Notes: generated from the sequence alone by a model not told the origin. A stretch of DNA of 64,000 nucleotides from Sphaerospermopsis kisseleviana NIES-73 (GCF_002368075.1 NZ_AP018314.1:1708925-1772924), one strand, 5' to 3'; counted from the stretch's first letter, positions 9,461 to 18,127 are shown. Made by a program: numbers and translations.

Positions 9461-9470
9461 GGGGGGGGGG
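9461..9470. repeat. Homopolymeric G10 tract upstream of pilin gene
   Basis: Ten consecutive G residues lie 90 bp before the pilin start codon in an otherwise AT-rich intergenic region. A TTGATG hexamer at 9450-9455 and a TGAATG/TAACAT region just after the tract could be promoter elements whose spacing would depend on tract length. Confidence 0.6.
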
Positions 9471-9559
9471 TGAATGCTAACATACACTGAGAAAAAATCA
9501 TCCACCAAAAGACATATTTTCTCAACCTAATATTTTTTTGTAACCAGGAAACTTAAACC

Positions 9560-10072
9560 ATGATTCGTCGTTTTGCTTTAGCTTCCGCCATCTTAATCAC
9601 TGCCGGTTCTGCCGCTCCAGCAATGGCAGGTACAGCAACAAGTAATATAACTGTCTCAACTACTGTTATTCATAGCTGCAGTATTTCTACGACTCCACTT
9701 GCATTTGGCGATTATGATCCAATCGTTACTCATGCCACCACTCACTTAGATGCAACAGCAACTGTAACTACAACTTGCAGTAATGGTGGGGGAACGTATA
9801 TTAGGTTAGGACAAGGCGCAAATGCTGCAACTGGGTCTACTAATGTCTCCCCAGAGCGTAGGCTTAAGGATGCTGGTAATGGATATATCAATTATAACAT
9901 TTACCAGAATTCAGGACGCACTACAAATTGGGGAAATACTGTTGATACTGGTCTGAGCGTTATGGGAACTGGTAGTGCACAAGTTACTACTATTTACGGT
10001 AGAATCCCAGCTGGACAAACTGCTGATGACACTACTTACTCTGATACTGTAGTAGCTACAGTCGAATGGTAA
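9560..10072 (+). CDS. Spore coat protein U (SCPU) domain pilin, chaperone-usher type
   Basis: This 170-residue secreted subunit has a signal peptide (MIRRFALASAILITAG, cleavage after PAMA near residue 23). The mature domain opens with Val/Thr-rich strands and two Cys (SCSIS near 38, TTCSNGG near 76) that likely form the SCPU disulfide. RLGQGANAATGSTN and the C-terminal YGRIPAGQ with DTVVATVEW are family signatures. SCPU pilins are polymerised through an outer-membrane usher by donor-strand exchange. The chaperone gene lies downstream and a paralogue at 11424-11936. A G10 tract lies upstream and a 100-bp duplication of its 3' end follows the stop. Confidence 0.92.
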   Translation: MIRRFALASAILITAGSAAPAMAGTATSNITVSTTVIHSCSISTTPLAFGDYDPIVTHATTHLDATATVTTTCSNGGGTYIRLGQGANAATGSTNVSPERRLKDAGNGYINYNIYQNSGRTTNWGNTVDTGLSVMGTGSAQVTTIYGRIPAGQTADDTTYSDTVVATVEW

Positions 10073-10085
10073 TCCACAAGATACT

Positions 10086-10172
10086 ACTACTATTTACGGT
10101 AGAATCCCATCTGGACAAACTGCTTTTGCCGGTTCATACTCTGATGCTGTAGTAGCTCAAATCAATTGTTAA
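10086..10172 (+). pseudogene. Duplicated 3' end of an SCPU pilin gene
   Basis: This segment repeats 9986-10072 at an offset of exactly 100 bp. It encodes another pilin tail (IYGRIPSGQTAF, then YSDAVVAQINC and a stop at 10170-10172) that differs from the first at several codons, so it is a diverged rather than a fresh copy. It has no start codon. A further scrap, codons for TVTATVTY plus stop at 10218-10244, looks like a third pilin terminus. Confidence 0.7.
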
Positions 10173-10191
10173 GAGAATTTAATACTTAGAT

Positions 10192-10216
10192 GCCCGAATT
10201 CTTGAAGAAGTCGGGC
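10192..10216 (+). terminator. Strong hairpin downstream of pilin gene
   Basis: GCCCGA...TCGGGC encloses TTCTT/AAGAA with a single-base loop and one mismatch, giving an 11-bp stem in 25 nt. It is immediately followed by a second perfect palindrome (GTAACAG-CTA-CTGTTAC, 10221-10237). There is no T-run, so termination is plausible but not certain; the hairpin could instead protect pilin mRNA from decay. Confidence 0.45.
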
Positions 10217-10365
10217 AACTGTAACAGCTACTGTTACTTACTAAGCCCTGATCATCCAAAAGACATCTGGTAAAAATTACACAAGCGATATCCGTAACCC
10301 ACGACGCAAAATTTTGGTGCGTTACGTTTCTGTCCTAACGCACCCTGCAAATAAGGTTAATTCTC

Positions 10366-11148
10366 GTGTTTACCCTCAGTTCCCGCTTAAAATTACTGCT
10401 GTTTCCCAGCCTATTTCTGGGCTTATGTTTTAAAACATCCCAAGCCAACGCAAGTAATTATAGCGTTAGTCCCATTAATGTTGTTCTTTCTCCCAGAGTT
10501 TCCACTGCTCTGCTGAAATTACGTAATCAGGATACCAGTGCTGCCAGCTTTCAATTCAAAGTATTCAAATGGGAACAAAATGCCCAAGGAGAAGACAAAC
10601 TCACTCCTACTGAAGATATTATTCTGTTTCCATCTCTACTTTCCGTAGAATCCCAGGGAGAACGGCAAATTAGACTCGGTTCTAAAGTTCCCATTAATAC
10701 TGTCGAAAAAACTTACCGATTGATTGTGGAAGAACTACCGACAAAAACCAGTCAACCCACCCAGAATGCCATCCAAGTCTTAACTAATTTAAGTATTCCT
10801 ATTTTTCTACAACCGAGCCAAATCAACCAGTCAGGAAAAATGGGACAACTAGCAATCAAAAAAGGTAATTTATCTTTTGAGATTAGTAATACTGGTAATG
10901 TCAATCTTCGTCCACAGCAAATAACAGTGCAAGGACTAAGTGCCACAGGGGAAAAAATCATTGAAACTGCTGTTAATAGTTGGTATATTTTAGCGGGTAA
11001 TACTAAATCCTACAGTGTAGGATTACCACCCAAGGAAAAATGTAATGGGGTCAAGAAACTGGTAGTGGAAGTAAAAACCGCAAAAACCACCTTTAAAGAG
11101 ACCCTAGATACTCCCCAGGGCGCTTGTGCTGCTGCTTACCCCCCTTAG
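10366..11148 (+). CDS. Periplasmic pilus chaperone (PapD/FimC-like, chaperone-usher)
   Basis: This 260-residue protein has a GTG start and a signal peptide (about residues 1-28, ending near SQANA). It has the two Ig-like domains of fimbrial chaperones: domain 1 with SVSPINVVLSPR, a conserved Arg-Asn segment (LKLRNQD) and RLIVEELP (the beta-strand that templates pilin), and domain 2 with NLSIPIFLQPS and LSFEISNTGNVNLRPQQ. Such proteins hold pilins in the periplasm until delivery to the usher. It lies between pilin and usher genes. The Cys pair near the C-terminus (KEKCNG, GACAAA) may form a disulfide. Confidence 0.88.
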   Translation: MFTLSSRLKLLLFPSLFLGLCFKTSQANASNYSVSPINVVLSPRVSTALLKLRNQDTSAASFQFKVFKWEQNAQGEDKLTPTEDIILFPSLLSVESQGERQIRLGSKVPINTVEKTYRLIVEELPTKTSQPTQNAIQVLTNLSIPIFLQPSQINQSGKMGQLAIKKGNLSFEISNTGNVNLRPQQITVQGLSATGEKIIETAVNSWYILAGNTKSYSVGLPPKEKCNGVKKLVVEVKTAKTTFKETLDTPQGACAAAYPP

Positions 11149-11423
11149 TCCCCCTCACAGGGGTAGGTTTTTAATATGATTTGTGAAGGCAAGACCACCG
11201 AAGACAAGGAAGGCTTGTCCTGAGCGTAGTCGAAGGGATGGACAAGGAAGATTTTATACGGACAATGGTTTTTTGACGGACTATTTTTGTGACTAAGAAT
11301 ACAGACTTTGTACTGTTTTCCTCCCTTGTCACCTTGTCCACCTTGTCCACCTTGTCTTGCCCTCATGACAATGTAAAATACCTACCCTTGTAAGGGGTTA
11401 GGGTGGGGTTAATTTCAAAATGC
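11149..11423. repeat. Repeat-filled gap with inverted 25-bp ends
   Basis: Inverted copies of a CCCCTYACARGGGTAGG-type sequence lie near 11150-11178 and 11376-11400 and bracket the gap. Inside are a short palindromic repeat TCCTGAGCGTAGTCGAAGGGA (11218-11238) and tandem CCTTGTCCA units. No gene is supported here; any frame across it is repeat-derived. Confidence 0.55.
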
Positions 11424-11936
11424 TTACAAAGTCGCTCTCAGTTGTATCGTGTCCTGGTAATTTCCCGCCGGCACATTTTGCCCCGCCGGAATCTTAATAT
11501 AAAGATTGACATTACTGGCTGAACCCGTACCAGTCAATGACAAAGCAGTGTTATCGGTGTTCCCCCAAATTATTGTCCTATTTGCATCTTGATATAATTC
11601 ATACAATAGATAATTTTCCGCACCATCAGTCATGCGGCGCACGGGGTTAGTGTCTGTGGAGCCAGTAGAGGCATTTTGTCCTTGTCCCAGGGTAATTTTC
11701 CCAGTAATACCACTCGGTAAAGTGATAGCGATTGGTAATGTTGCTGTTGCCGGAGTAGACGGATTAGTTATGTTCTCAACTGGTATTGGCACAGGATCAA
11801 CAGGTGGGGTAATCGTGATACTAGGAACTACGGAAGCAGAAACATTCAAATTAGCATTTGCACTACCTGCCATTGCGGGAGCAGTGGAACTGGCTATAAG
11901 CAGCAAAACAGTTAATAAGGAAGGGCGCAATTTCAT
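11424..11936 (-). CDS. Second SCPU-domain pilin, divergent from usher
   Basis: This 170-residue protein is the same length as the first pilin. I place the start at ATG 11936 (MKLRPSLLTVLLLIASS, signal peptide ending APAMAG); upstream codons are antisense to a 12-bp repeat in the usher start. The family pattern ITLGQGQNASTGSTD, NPVRRMTDG, YELYQDANRTIIWG and a C-terminal IPAGQNVPAGNYQDTI matches the first pilin. It lacks the N-terminal Cys pair, having a Pro-rich ITPPVDPVPIPVEN segment instead. It probably forms a different position in the fibre (tip or minor subunit). Only 6 bp separate its start from the usher start. Confidence 0.88.
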   Translation of the reverse strand: MKLRPSLLTVLLLIASSTAPAMAGSANANLNVSASVVPSITITPPVDPVPIPVENITNPSTPATATLPIAITLPSGITGKITLGQGQNASTGSTDTNPVRRMTDGAENYLLYELYQDANRTIIWGNTDNTALSLTGTGSASNVNLYIKIPAGQNVPAGNYQDTIQLRATL

Positions 11937-11942
11937 GGTTTT

Positions 11943-14300
11943 ATGTCTGGTTTGATGTCTGGTTTGATGTCTGGTTTGATGTCTGTAAATAATGGCTGGT
12001 GGTTGCTGTTGGTTTCTGCTTGGAGTTTTGCAGTCTGTTCTGAGGTTGCTGCACAAGAACAAAATGCTATTTTGGAACTTACCGTTAATCAGGTGGCTAA
12101 AGAAGCAATTTTTGTGATTTTACGCCCCAAGGATATTCTTGTTACTCGTTCTGATTTAGAAAAAGCCGGGTTAGAAAGTTTCGCTGGTAGTCGAGAAACT
12201 ATTAATAATGAAATTTATGTTTCTCTGACTTCCTTAGCTCCCCAGTTAAGCTATATTTTTGATGAAAAAGCCTTAACTTTAAGTATAACAGCCCAACCAG
12301 AATTATTAAAGAGTAACTCATTTAATTTAGGTCGCCAGTCACCCCAAAATATTACTTATAGTCAAAACACTAGTATTTTCTTTAATTATGCTTTTAATTT
12401 ACCTGTTGACGTTGAAAAATTCAATTTCAACAATAATTATACATTTTTTGGAGAATCAGGATTAAGCATTAATAAAAGTTTACTTTATAGCAGTTTTTCC
12501 CGCAAAACTGACGGTTCTTGGCTGCGAGGTTTAACAAATTTCACCTTAGACAATCCCCAAAAAATGACTAAATGGGTAATTGGTGATTCCTTTGTCAGTG
12601 CCGGCGATTTAGGGGGAGGAATGTTTATGGCTGGTGTGAGTAATTCACGGGATTTTGGACTAAATCCTAATGTCATTCAACAACCAACTTTTAGTTTATC
12701 TGGTGTAGCCTTAACACCTTCCAAAGTAGAGGTTTTTGTTAATGGACAAAGAGTAAATCAAACAGAAGTACCCCCCGGTCGCTTTCAATTTGATAATTTA
12801 CTCCTACCCTCCGGTAGTGGTTCTACAAAAGTTGTAATTCGTGATGCTTTGGGTCGAGAACAGGTAATTACTTCACCTTTTTATTTTGCTACAGGGTTAC
12901 TAAAACCCGGTTTATCTGACTACAGTTTTAATTTAGGTTTACGGCGATTTAAACTAGACTCTGATAATTTTAATTATGGTTCTCCGGCTTTTCTCGGTCG
13001 CTATCGTCAGGGTATCACCAACTCCCTGACCCTGGGCGGGCGCTTGGAGGTTGCTAGTAATTTAATTAGTGGTGGTTCTAGTCTAACCACTAGCCTACCC
13101 TTTGGGGCTTTAGGACTATCCCTAGCCATCAGTAGTGAATCAGGAATACCGGGGGCTGCGGCTGCCCTCACTTATAGCTATTCTAGTCGTAATATCGGTT
13201 TTGGTGGTTCGGTGCGGCTGTTGAGTGACCGATATGCTAATTTAAGTTTGACAGCATTAGATGACAGAGCCAAGTTAGAAAATAATGCTTTTATTTCTAT
13301 ATCTCCTACCCGTAATTTAAGCTTAGGTTTGCAGTATGCGTCCTCTGACTTCCGTGATAAAGGACACAGTAACCGCCTGGCTCTCACCAGTAGTTTGCGT
13401 CTTAATTCCAGTGCAGATTTATCTATCAATCTCAGCCGGTCTAACCAACCTACACAACCAACTACAAATGAACTATTTATCGGGTTCAATTATACTTTAG
13501 GTAATGCTAGAGCTAGTATTAATCGGCAAAATACCAATGGTAAAACTGCAATTAACTCAACTGTATCCGTACAGAAATCTCCACCGGCTGGTAATGGCTT
13601 GGGCTACCGTCTTCAGGTTAACCCCAACGGGGAAAAAATTCCCGGCAATGGTAGTATTCAGTATCGCGCTCCCTTTGGCGTTTATGAGTTAAACCTCAAC
13701 CGCAATAATGGTAAAAATAGTGGTTCTGTTAATGTTTCTGGTAGTATTATCGGCATAGGAAATAGTGTTTTTCTTGCTCCTCCCGTTACCCAAAGCTTTG
13801 CACTGATAAAAGTTCCAGGGGTAAGGGGTGTGCGTGGTTACAGTAATAATCAGGAAGTTGGACGCACTGATTCTCGCGGTAATTTAATAGTTACTAATCT
13901 GCGCCCTTATAATGGGAATAATTTGAAAATCCAAGATGAGGATATTCCTTTAAACTACAAAATTGATGCTAATGAAAAAGTAATTACTCCACCTTTTCGA
14001 GGTGGGGCGGTTGTGCGTTTTCCTGTGCAACTAATTCAGAGTATTGTTGGTACTTTGTCGGTAGAAACATCAGGAAAAACTGTAATTCCGTCCTATGGTC
14101 AGTTAAATATCACTGTGAATAATCAAATTATTAACTCACCTATTGGTAAGGAAGGAGATTTTTATTTAGACAGTGTTGCTCCGGGAAAATATGCAGCTAA
14201 TGTGGACTATGAAGGCGGTATTTGTAATTTTGAGCTAACTATTCCCCAGTCTCAGGAACAAATGGTTAATTTAGGTAATTTAAAGTGTATCCTTCCTTAA
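11943..14300 (+). CDS. Outer-membrane fimbrial usher protein (FimD/PapC family)
   Basis: This 785-residue beta-barrel usher would translocate and assemble the two pilins. It has a signal peptide near residues 15-38 (NGWWLLLVSAWSFAV), an N-terminal chaperone-binding domain (ELTVNQVAK, DILVTRSDLEKAGL), a plug region (VEVFVNGQRVNQ, PPGRFQFDNLLLP), many amphipathic barrel strands and C-terminal domains ending in a Cys pair (GGICNFEL, LKCILP). Length fits the shorter sigma-type ushers. The first 12 codons are three copies of a 12-bp unit (ATGTCTGGTTTG) plus a fourth ATG at 11979, so several starts are possible; ATG 11979 would place the signal peptide normally. Confidence 0.92.
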   Translation: MSGLMSGLMSGLMSVNNGWWLLLVSAWSFAVCSEVAAQEQNAILELTVNQVAKEAIFVILRPKDILVTRSDLEKAGLESFAGSRETINNEIYVSLTSLAPQLSYIFDEKALTLSITAQPELLKSNSFNLGRQSPQNITYSQNTSIFFNYAFNLPVDVEKFNFNNNYTFFGESGLSINKSLLYSSFSRKTDGSWLRGLTNFTLDNPQKMTKWVIGDSFVSAGDLGGGMFMAGVSNSRDFGLNPNVIQQPTFSLSGVALTPSKVEVFVNGQRVNQTEVPPGRFQFDNLLLPSGSGSTKVVIRDALGREQVITSPFYFATGLLKPGLSDYSFNLGLRRFKLDSDNFNYGSPAFLGRYRQGITNSLTLGGRLEVASNLISGGSSLTTSLPFGALGLSLAISSESGIPGAAAALTYSYSSRNIGFGGSVRLLSDRYANLSLTALDDRAKLENNAFISISPTRNLSLGLQYASSDFRDKGHSNRLALTSSLRLNSSADLSINLSRSNQPTQPTTNELFIGFNYTLGNARASINRQNTNGKTAINSTVSVQKSPPAGNGLGYRLQVNPNGEKIPGNGSIQYRAPFGVYELNLNRNNGKNSGSVNVSGSIIGIGNSVFLAPPVTQSFALIKVPGVRGVRGYSNNQEVGRTDSRGNLIVTNLRPYNGNNLKIQDEDIPLNYKIDANEKVITPPFRGGAVVRFPVQLIQSIVGTLSVETSGKTVIPSYGQLNITVNNQIINSPIGKEGDFYLDSVAPGKYAANVDYEGGICNFELTIPQSQEQMVNLGNLKCILP

Positions 14301-14408
14301 AGGGTGTTTGAAAAGTTTTTAATAACATTTGTATTCGGTGATTTCACTCATTGTTAATTTACCTGAAAATCTGCTTTGATATAATTAGGGTTTATTCATA
14401 TATGAACA

Positions 14409-15941
14409 ATGCTGGCTAGAGTCTGGAGTGCATCTATTGTTGGTATCGACGCGGTGAAGGTGGGTGTGGAAGTGGATGTTTCTGGTGGTTTACCAGGAAT
14501 TATCATTTTAGGTTTACCAGATTCCGCAATTCAAGAATCAAAAGAACGGGTAAAAGCAACATTGAAAAATGCGGGTTTTGCTTTTCCCCTGCGAAAGATT
14601 GTAATTAACCTCACTCCCGCAGATTTAAGGAAAGAAGGACCAGCTTTTGATTTACCAATTAGTGTGGGAATTTTAGCAGCTTCTGAACAAGTTAGCCCGG
14701 ATTTATTAGGGGATTTTTTATTTTTAGGTGAAGTTTCTTTAGATGGTAGTTTGCGTCCGGTGGCTGGTGTTTTACCTATTGCTGCAACTGCTGAAAAAAT
14801 GGGAATTTCTGGTTTAATTGTTCCTATGGAAAATACTCAAGAAGCTGCGGTAGTGGAAGGTTTAAATGTTTATGGATGTAGTAATATTTCTGATGTAGTT
14901 AATTTACTAAATAATCCGGGGAAATTCAAACCTGTTAAATTAAATGAAAACCCAAAGACATTAGCAGCGACATCTTTAAATTTAGCAGATTTACAAGATG
15001 TCAAAGGACAAGCTCATGCACGTCGAGCTTTAGAAATTGCTGCTGCTGGAGGACATAATTTAATTTTTGTCGGACCTCCGGGAAGTGGTAAAACAATGTT
15101 AGCAAGACGTTTACCAGGAATTTTACCACCTTTGGAATTTTCGGAATCTTTAGAAGTTACTCGGATTCATTCTGTAGCTGGTTTATTAAAAAATCGTGGT
15201 TCATTAGTACGAGAAAGACCTTTTCGCAGTCCTCATCATTCTGCATCTGGTCCGTCTTTAGTTGGTGGTGGTAGTTTTCCCCGTCCTGGTGAAATTTCTT
15301 TATCTCATCGGGGGATACTTTTTTTAGATGAATTAACAGAATTTAAAAGAGATGTTTTAGAGTTTTTACGACAACCTTTAGAAGATGGTTATGTGACGAT
15401 TTCTCGTACTCGGCAATCTGTAGTTTTTCCGGCACAATTTACATTAGTTGCTTCTACAAATCCCTGTCCTTGTGGTTTTTATGGTGATACAATTCAACCT
15501 TGTACTTGTTCACCTAGACAAAGAGAGCAATATTGGGCAAAATTATCAGGACCTTTGATGGATAGAATTGATTTACAAGTAGCGGTAAATCGGTTAAAAC
15601 CAGAAGAAATTACCCAAGGATCGACAGGAGAACCATCAAAAGCTGTGCGGGAAAGAGTGCAAAAAGCAAGGGATATTGCCACAAATCGTTTTCAATCAGA
15701 AACTAATGTTAAATGTAATGCACAAATGCAAAGTCGTCATTTACAAACTTGGTGTAAATTAGATGATGCTAGTCGTAATTTATTAGAAACTGCAATTAGA
15801 AAATTAGGGTTATCTGCAAGAGCGAGCGATCGCATTCTCAAGGTATCACGCACCATTGCAGATTTAGCAGGAGATGAAAATTTAAAACCTCAGCACGTAG
15901 CAGAAGCAATTCAATATCGAACAATTGATAGAATGCAATGA
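14409..15941 (+). CDS. YifB/ComM family Mg-chelatase-like AAA+ ATPase
   Basis: This 510-residue protein starts MLARVWSASIVGIDAVKV, the family-typical N-terminus with a ribosomal S5/Lon-like domain (about 1-170). Next is the AAA+ core with Walker A VGPPGSGKTM near 223, Walker B LFLDELTEF near 300 and a zinc-type CPCGFYGD...CTC cluster near 355. The C-terminus is the Mg-chelatase domain. ComM proteins are hexameric helicases that drive branch migration during natural transformation and homologous recombination, a role established in Vibrio and Acinetobacter. Its role here is inferred from family. It is single-gene, 108 bp after the usher. Confidence 0.93.
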   Translation: MLARVWSASIVGIDAVKVGVEVDVSGGLPGIIILGLPDSAIQESKERVKATLKNAGFAFPLRKIVINLTPADLRKEGPAFDLPISVGILAASEQVSPDLLGDFLFLGEVSLDGSLRPVAGVLPIAATAEKMGISGLIVPMENTQEAAVVEGLNVYGCSNISDVVNLLNNPGKFKPVKLNENPKTLAATSLNLADLQDVKGQAHARRALEIAAAGGHNLIFVGPPGSGKTMLARRLPGILPPLEFSESLEVTRIHSVAGLLKNRGSLVRERPFRSPHHSASGPSLVGGGSFPRPGEISLSHRGILFLDELTEFKRDVLEFLRQPLEDGYVTISRTRQSVVFPAQFTLVASTNPCPCGFYGDTIQPCTCSPRQREQYWAKLSGPLMDRIDLQVAVNRLKPEEITQGSTGEPSKAVRERVQKARDIATNRFQSETNVKCNAQMQSRHLQTWCKLDDASRNLLETAIRKLGLSARASDRILKVSRTIADLAGDENLKPQHVAEAIQYRTIDRMQ

Positions 15942-16067
15942 TTGGTGATTGGGTAATCAATTTTATGTTTCCCCATTATTACCTATTCCCTATTCCCCAT
16001 TCCCCATTCCCCATTCTCACAAAAGTTTATAATGGATTGCTTTTTAAGGAGGAGTTAGGGGGATCTA

Positions 16068-16312
16068 CTAAAGATAGAAATGTCGGTAAAACCGATGATC
16101 AATTTTATTTGTTTTGTTTTGATTACAAGTTAAACAAAGGGTTTGCAGGTTACTAATATCGTTTTTCCCCCACGGGATAAAGGGATAATATGATCAATAC
16201 TGAGGTTTGTTTCTAGGGAAGTTTTACCGCAGCTTTGACATTGATATTTATCCCTTTGATAAACATACTGTCTCACTTCTGGAGGTATGGGAATACGTGG
16301 GGTTTTGTTCAT
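16068..16312 (-). pseudogene. HNH endonuclease gene with a -1 frameshift
   Basis: The first frame gives MNKTPRIPIPPEVRQYVYQR, a CQSCG knuckle and the HNH core SIDHIIPLSRGGK, then runs off into an unrelated tail. In the next frame the expected second half appears (NDISNLQTLCLTCNQNKTNK and then a stop at 16068-16070), completing the CxxC...DHIxPxxxGG...NLxxLCxxCN signature. The switch falls in an A5/T5 next to a G5/C5 homopolymer near 16163-16175, where one A is missing. It is either a real mutation or a sequencing or assembly error. The gene overlaps the following DUF2252 start by 4 bp, so the two were probably co-translated. Confidence 0.75.
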
Positions 16313-17502
16313 ATTGATTGACTAAATTCTTGAAAATCTTTTTCTACTTGTTGGGCATAATTGCGGGCATATTCTATAATAGAGTTATTATAATTATGCC
16401 ATGATGTAGTTTGAGCAAATTCAATTAATTCATCAGCGATCGCAGAACCCTGTCTACCACTACTTCGTAATTGATCCCAAGCTGTAACTTCGGCCATTGT
16501 TTGGATTAATTTTTCTAAATGTCCTAAATTTCCATCCCAAGCTTGTAAATGGACTGTATCTTTTTCTGGTTGCAATTCTTTTAAAACATAAGATTTTTCA
16601 CCATCATTGATATGTTCTAATAATGCAGGTGCAATACCTTGAAAACGATTTTGAATTGCAACAACTCTTGCACCTGGAGTTTCCCATTTTGGTTGCGAAA
16701 CAGTCAGATAAGGTTGTAAAGAACTGGGTTGAGTTTCTTTAAAATCTAGCAAATAGTTCTCATCCGGTGAACCATTACCTTCTACTAGAACTATATAACG
16801 TTCTAATCCTAAACTCCCATTACCAGCAATGCGTTTTTCGACATCGAGAATTTCATAAAAATCAGGATTTTGTTCTGTGGTATGATGCCATTGTGTAATT
16901 AAGTTTTTAACTTTCTTTTGTTCTGCATCTGTAGCTTTTGCAATTCGTTTATCATCAACTACTAAAAGTCGTTTACCTTTCTTTTCTTTGGTGTATTTAT
17001 CTAAAAATTTAGCCCGTTTTCTGTGTTCTAAACTGTCTAATAAGTCTTTAACTAAACCTTTTGCAGTTTCCTTTTCTACAGTTCTTGCTTTTCCATCAGC
17101 GAGATTTGCAGTGTAGGTTTTTAAATAAATCTCACTTAAATGTAATGCTTCTTCGTCATTTATTCCCACTGCATGAGAACCCACAATAATACTTGTGATA
17201 AATCTCACTAAATCCCAGGTACAAGGTGCAATAACTGATTCATCAAAATCATTAATATCAAAATAAACTAAACGGTTATCACCTTTATAACTACCGAAGT
17301 TTTCTAAATGTAAATCACCACATATCCAGGTAAGAGGTGCATTATTCAAAGATGATTCTTGAGGTAAATCTTCATAGAATAAATGACAAGTTCCCCGAAA
17401 GAAAGAAAATGGATCAGTAGAGATTTTTTTGTATTTTAATTTTAATAATTCTGGATCTCTTCCGTGGTTAAAAGTTTCAATGCGGGTTTTGATGTTGTTC
17501 AT
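16309..17502 (-). CDS. DUF2252 family protein (kinase-fold-like)
   Basis: This 397-residue protein belongs to DUF2252. It has the N-terminal RDPELLKLKYKKI with FFRGTCHLFYED, then WICGDLHLENFGSY and a following FDINDFDES segment near residues 60-90. The pair GDLHxxN...D(I)ND resembles the catalytic and metal-binding loops of aminoglycoside-phosphotransferase-like kinases, suggesting a phosphotransferase fold. The substrate is unknown. Mid-protein has LLDFKET and the C-terminus has WDQLRSSGRQGSAIAD. It is preceded by nothing in operon and followed, with a 4-bp overlap, by the broken HNH gene. Confidence 0.85.
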   Translation of the reverse strand: MNNIKTRIETFNHGRDPELLKLKYKKISTDPFSFFRGTCHLFYEDLPQESSLNNAPLTWICGDLHLENFGSYKGDNRLVYFDINDFDESVIAPCTWDLVRFITSIIVGSHAVGINDEEALHLSEIYLKTYTANLADGKARTVEKETAKGLVKDLLDSLEHRKRAKFLDKYTKEKKGKRLLVVDDKRIAKATDAEQKKVKNLITQWHHTTEQNPDFYEILDVEKRIAGNGSLGLERYIVLVEGNGSPDENYLLDFKETQPSSLQPYLTVSQPKWETPGARVVAIQNRFQGIAPALLEHINDGEKSYVLKELQPEKDTVHLQAWDGNLGHLEKLIQTMAEVTAWDQLRSSGRQGSAIADELIEFAQTTSWHNYNNSIIEYARNYAQQVEKDFQEFSQSI

Positions 17503-17567
17503 AGGTGGATGTTGTTTGAATGATAATTTACAGGATTTAACGAATTAAACCTGCCTTTTTAAATATA

Positions 17568-18122
17568 TCATAAGATATCATAAGGTGTAATTTGCAAACC
17601 TGATAATAATTCATTACTAATAATTTGCTGATTTCTATAAGTGACAGGTAGAGAAGATGAAGTAAAGACTGTGATAGTTTGCGAAACTGTATCTACTACC
17701 CAAACTAAAGAAATTCCAGCTTGTAAATAATAGGTAGCTTTTTCAATCATATCTCCAAAAGTTTGACCAGGAGAAATAATTTCAATTACTAATTCTGGTA
17801 TCACTGGACAAGGTTCATCTTTTAACCAGTCAATAGGAAGACGCTCATAAGAAACATAAGTTAAATCTGGTACGGGTATCCAATCTTGTCGATTCTTGGT
17901 TAATTTGACACTCCATTCAATTACAACACGGCCTTTTTCTTGCGCCCATTTTGATAATAATATAAATAGCGATCCTGTAGTTGAACCGTGAAAAAATTTA
18001 GGTGACATTTGTTCATTTTTATATTTAGGTATAGCTTCACCGTTAACCAATTCATATATAGTATCACTTTCAGGAAGTGCGATAAATTCTTCGAGGGTGA
18101 GTTTATTTTTAAGTTGAATCAT
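17568..18122 (-). CDS. Uma2 family (DUF820) putative endonuclease
   Basis: This 184-residue paralogue of the Uma2 protein at 8470-9084 is only distantly similar to it. Family features are LTLEEFIALPESDTIYELVNGEA, WIPVPDLTYVS (central Asp), and CPVIPELVIEIISPGQTFGDMIEKATYYLQAGISLVWVVD, where the Glu before IIS and the Lys of KATYYL are nuclease-like positions. The role of the family is not established. It ends 65 bp beyond the DUF2252 start and reads the same way, so co-transcription is possible. Confidence 0.88.
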   Translation of the reverse strand: MIQLKNKLTLEEFIALPESDTIYELVNGEAIPKYKNEQMSPKFFHGSTTGSLFILLSKWAQEKGRVVIEWSVKLTKNRQDWIPVPDLTYVSYERLPIDWLKDEPCPVIPELVIEIISPGQTFGDMIEKATYYLQAGISLVWVVDTVSQTITVFTSSSLPVTYRNQQIISNELLSGLQITPYDIL

Positions 18123-18127
18123 TTTTG

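Noticed and set aside
11145..11366. 73-codon leftward frame between chaperone and pilin
   Set aside because: It is composed of repeat units (GGQGGQG and a palindromic repeat) with no coding character.
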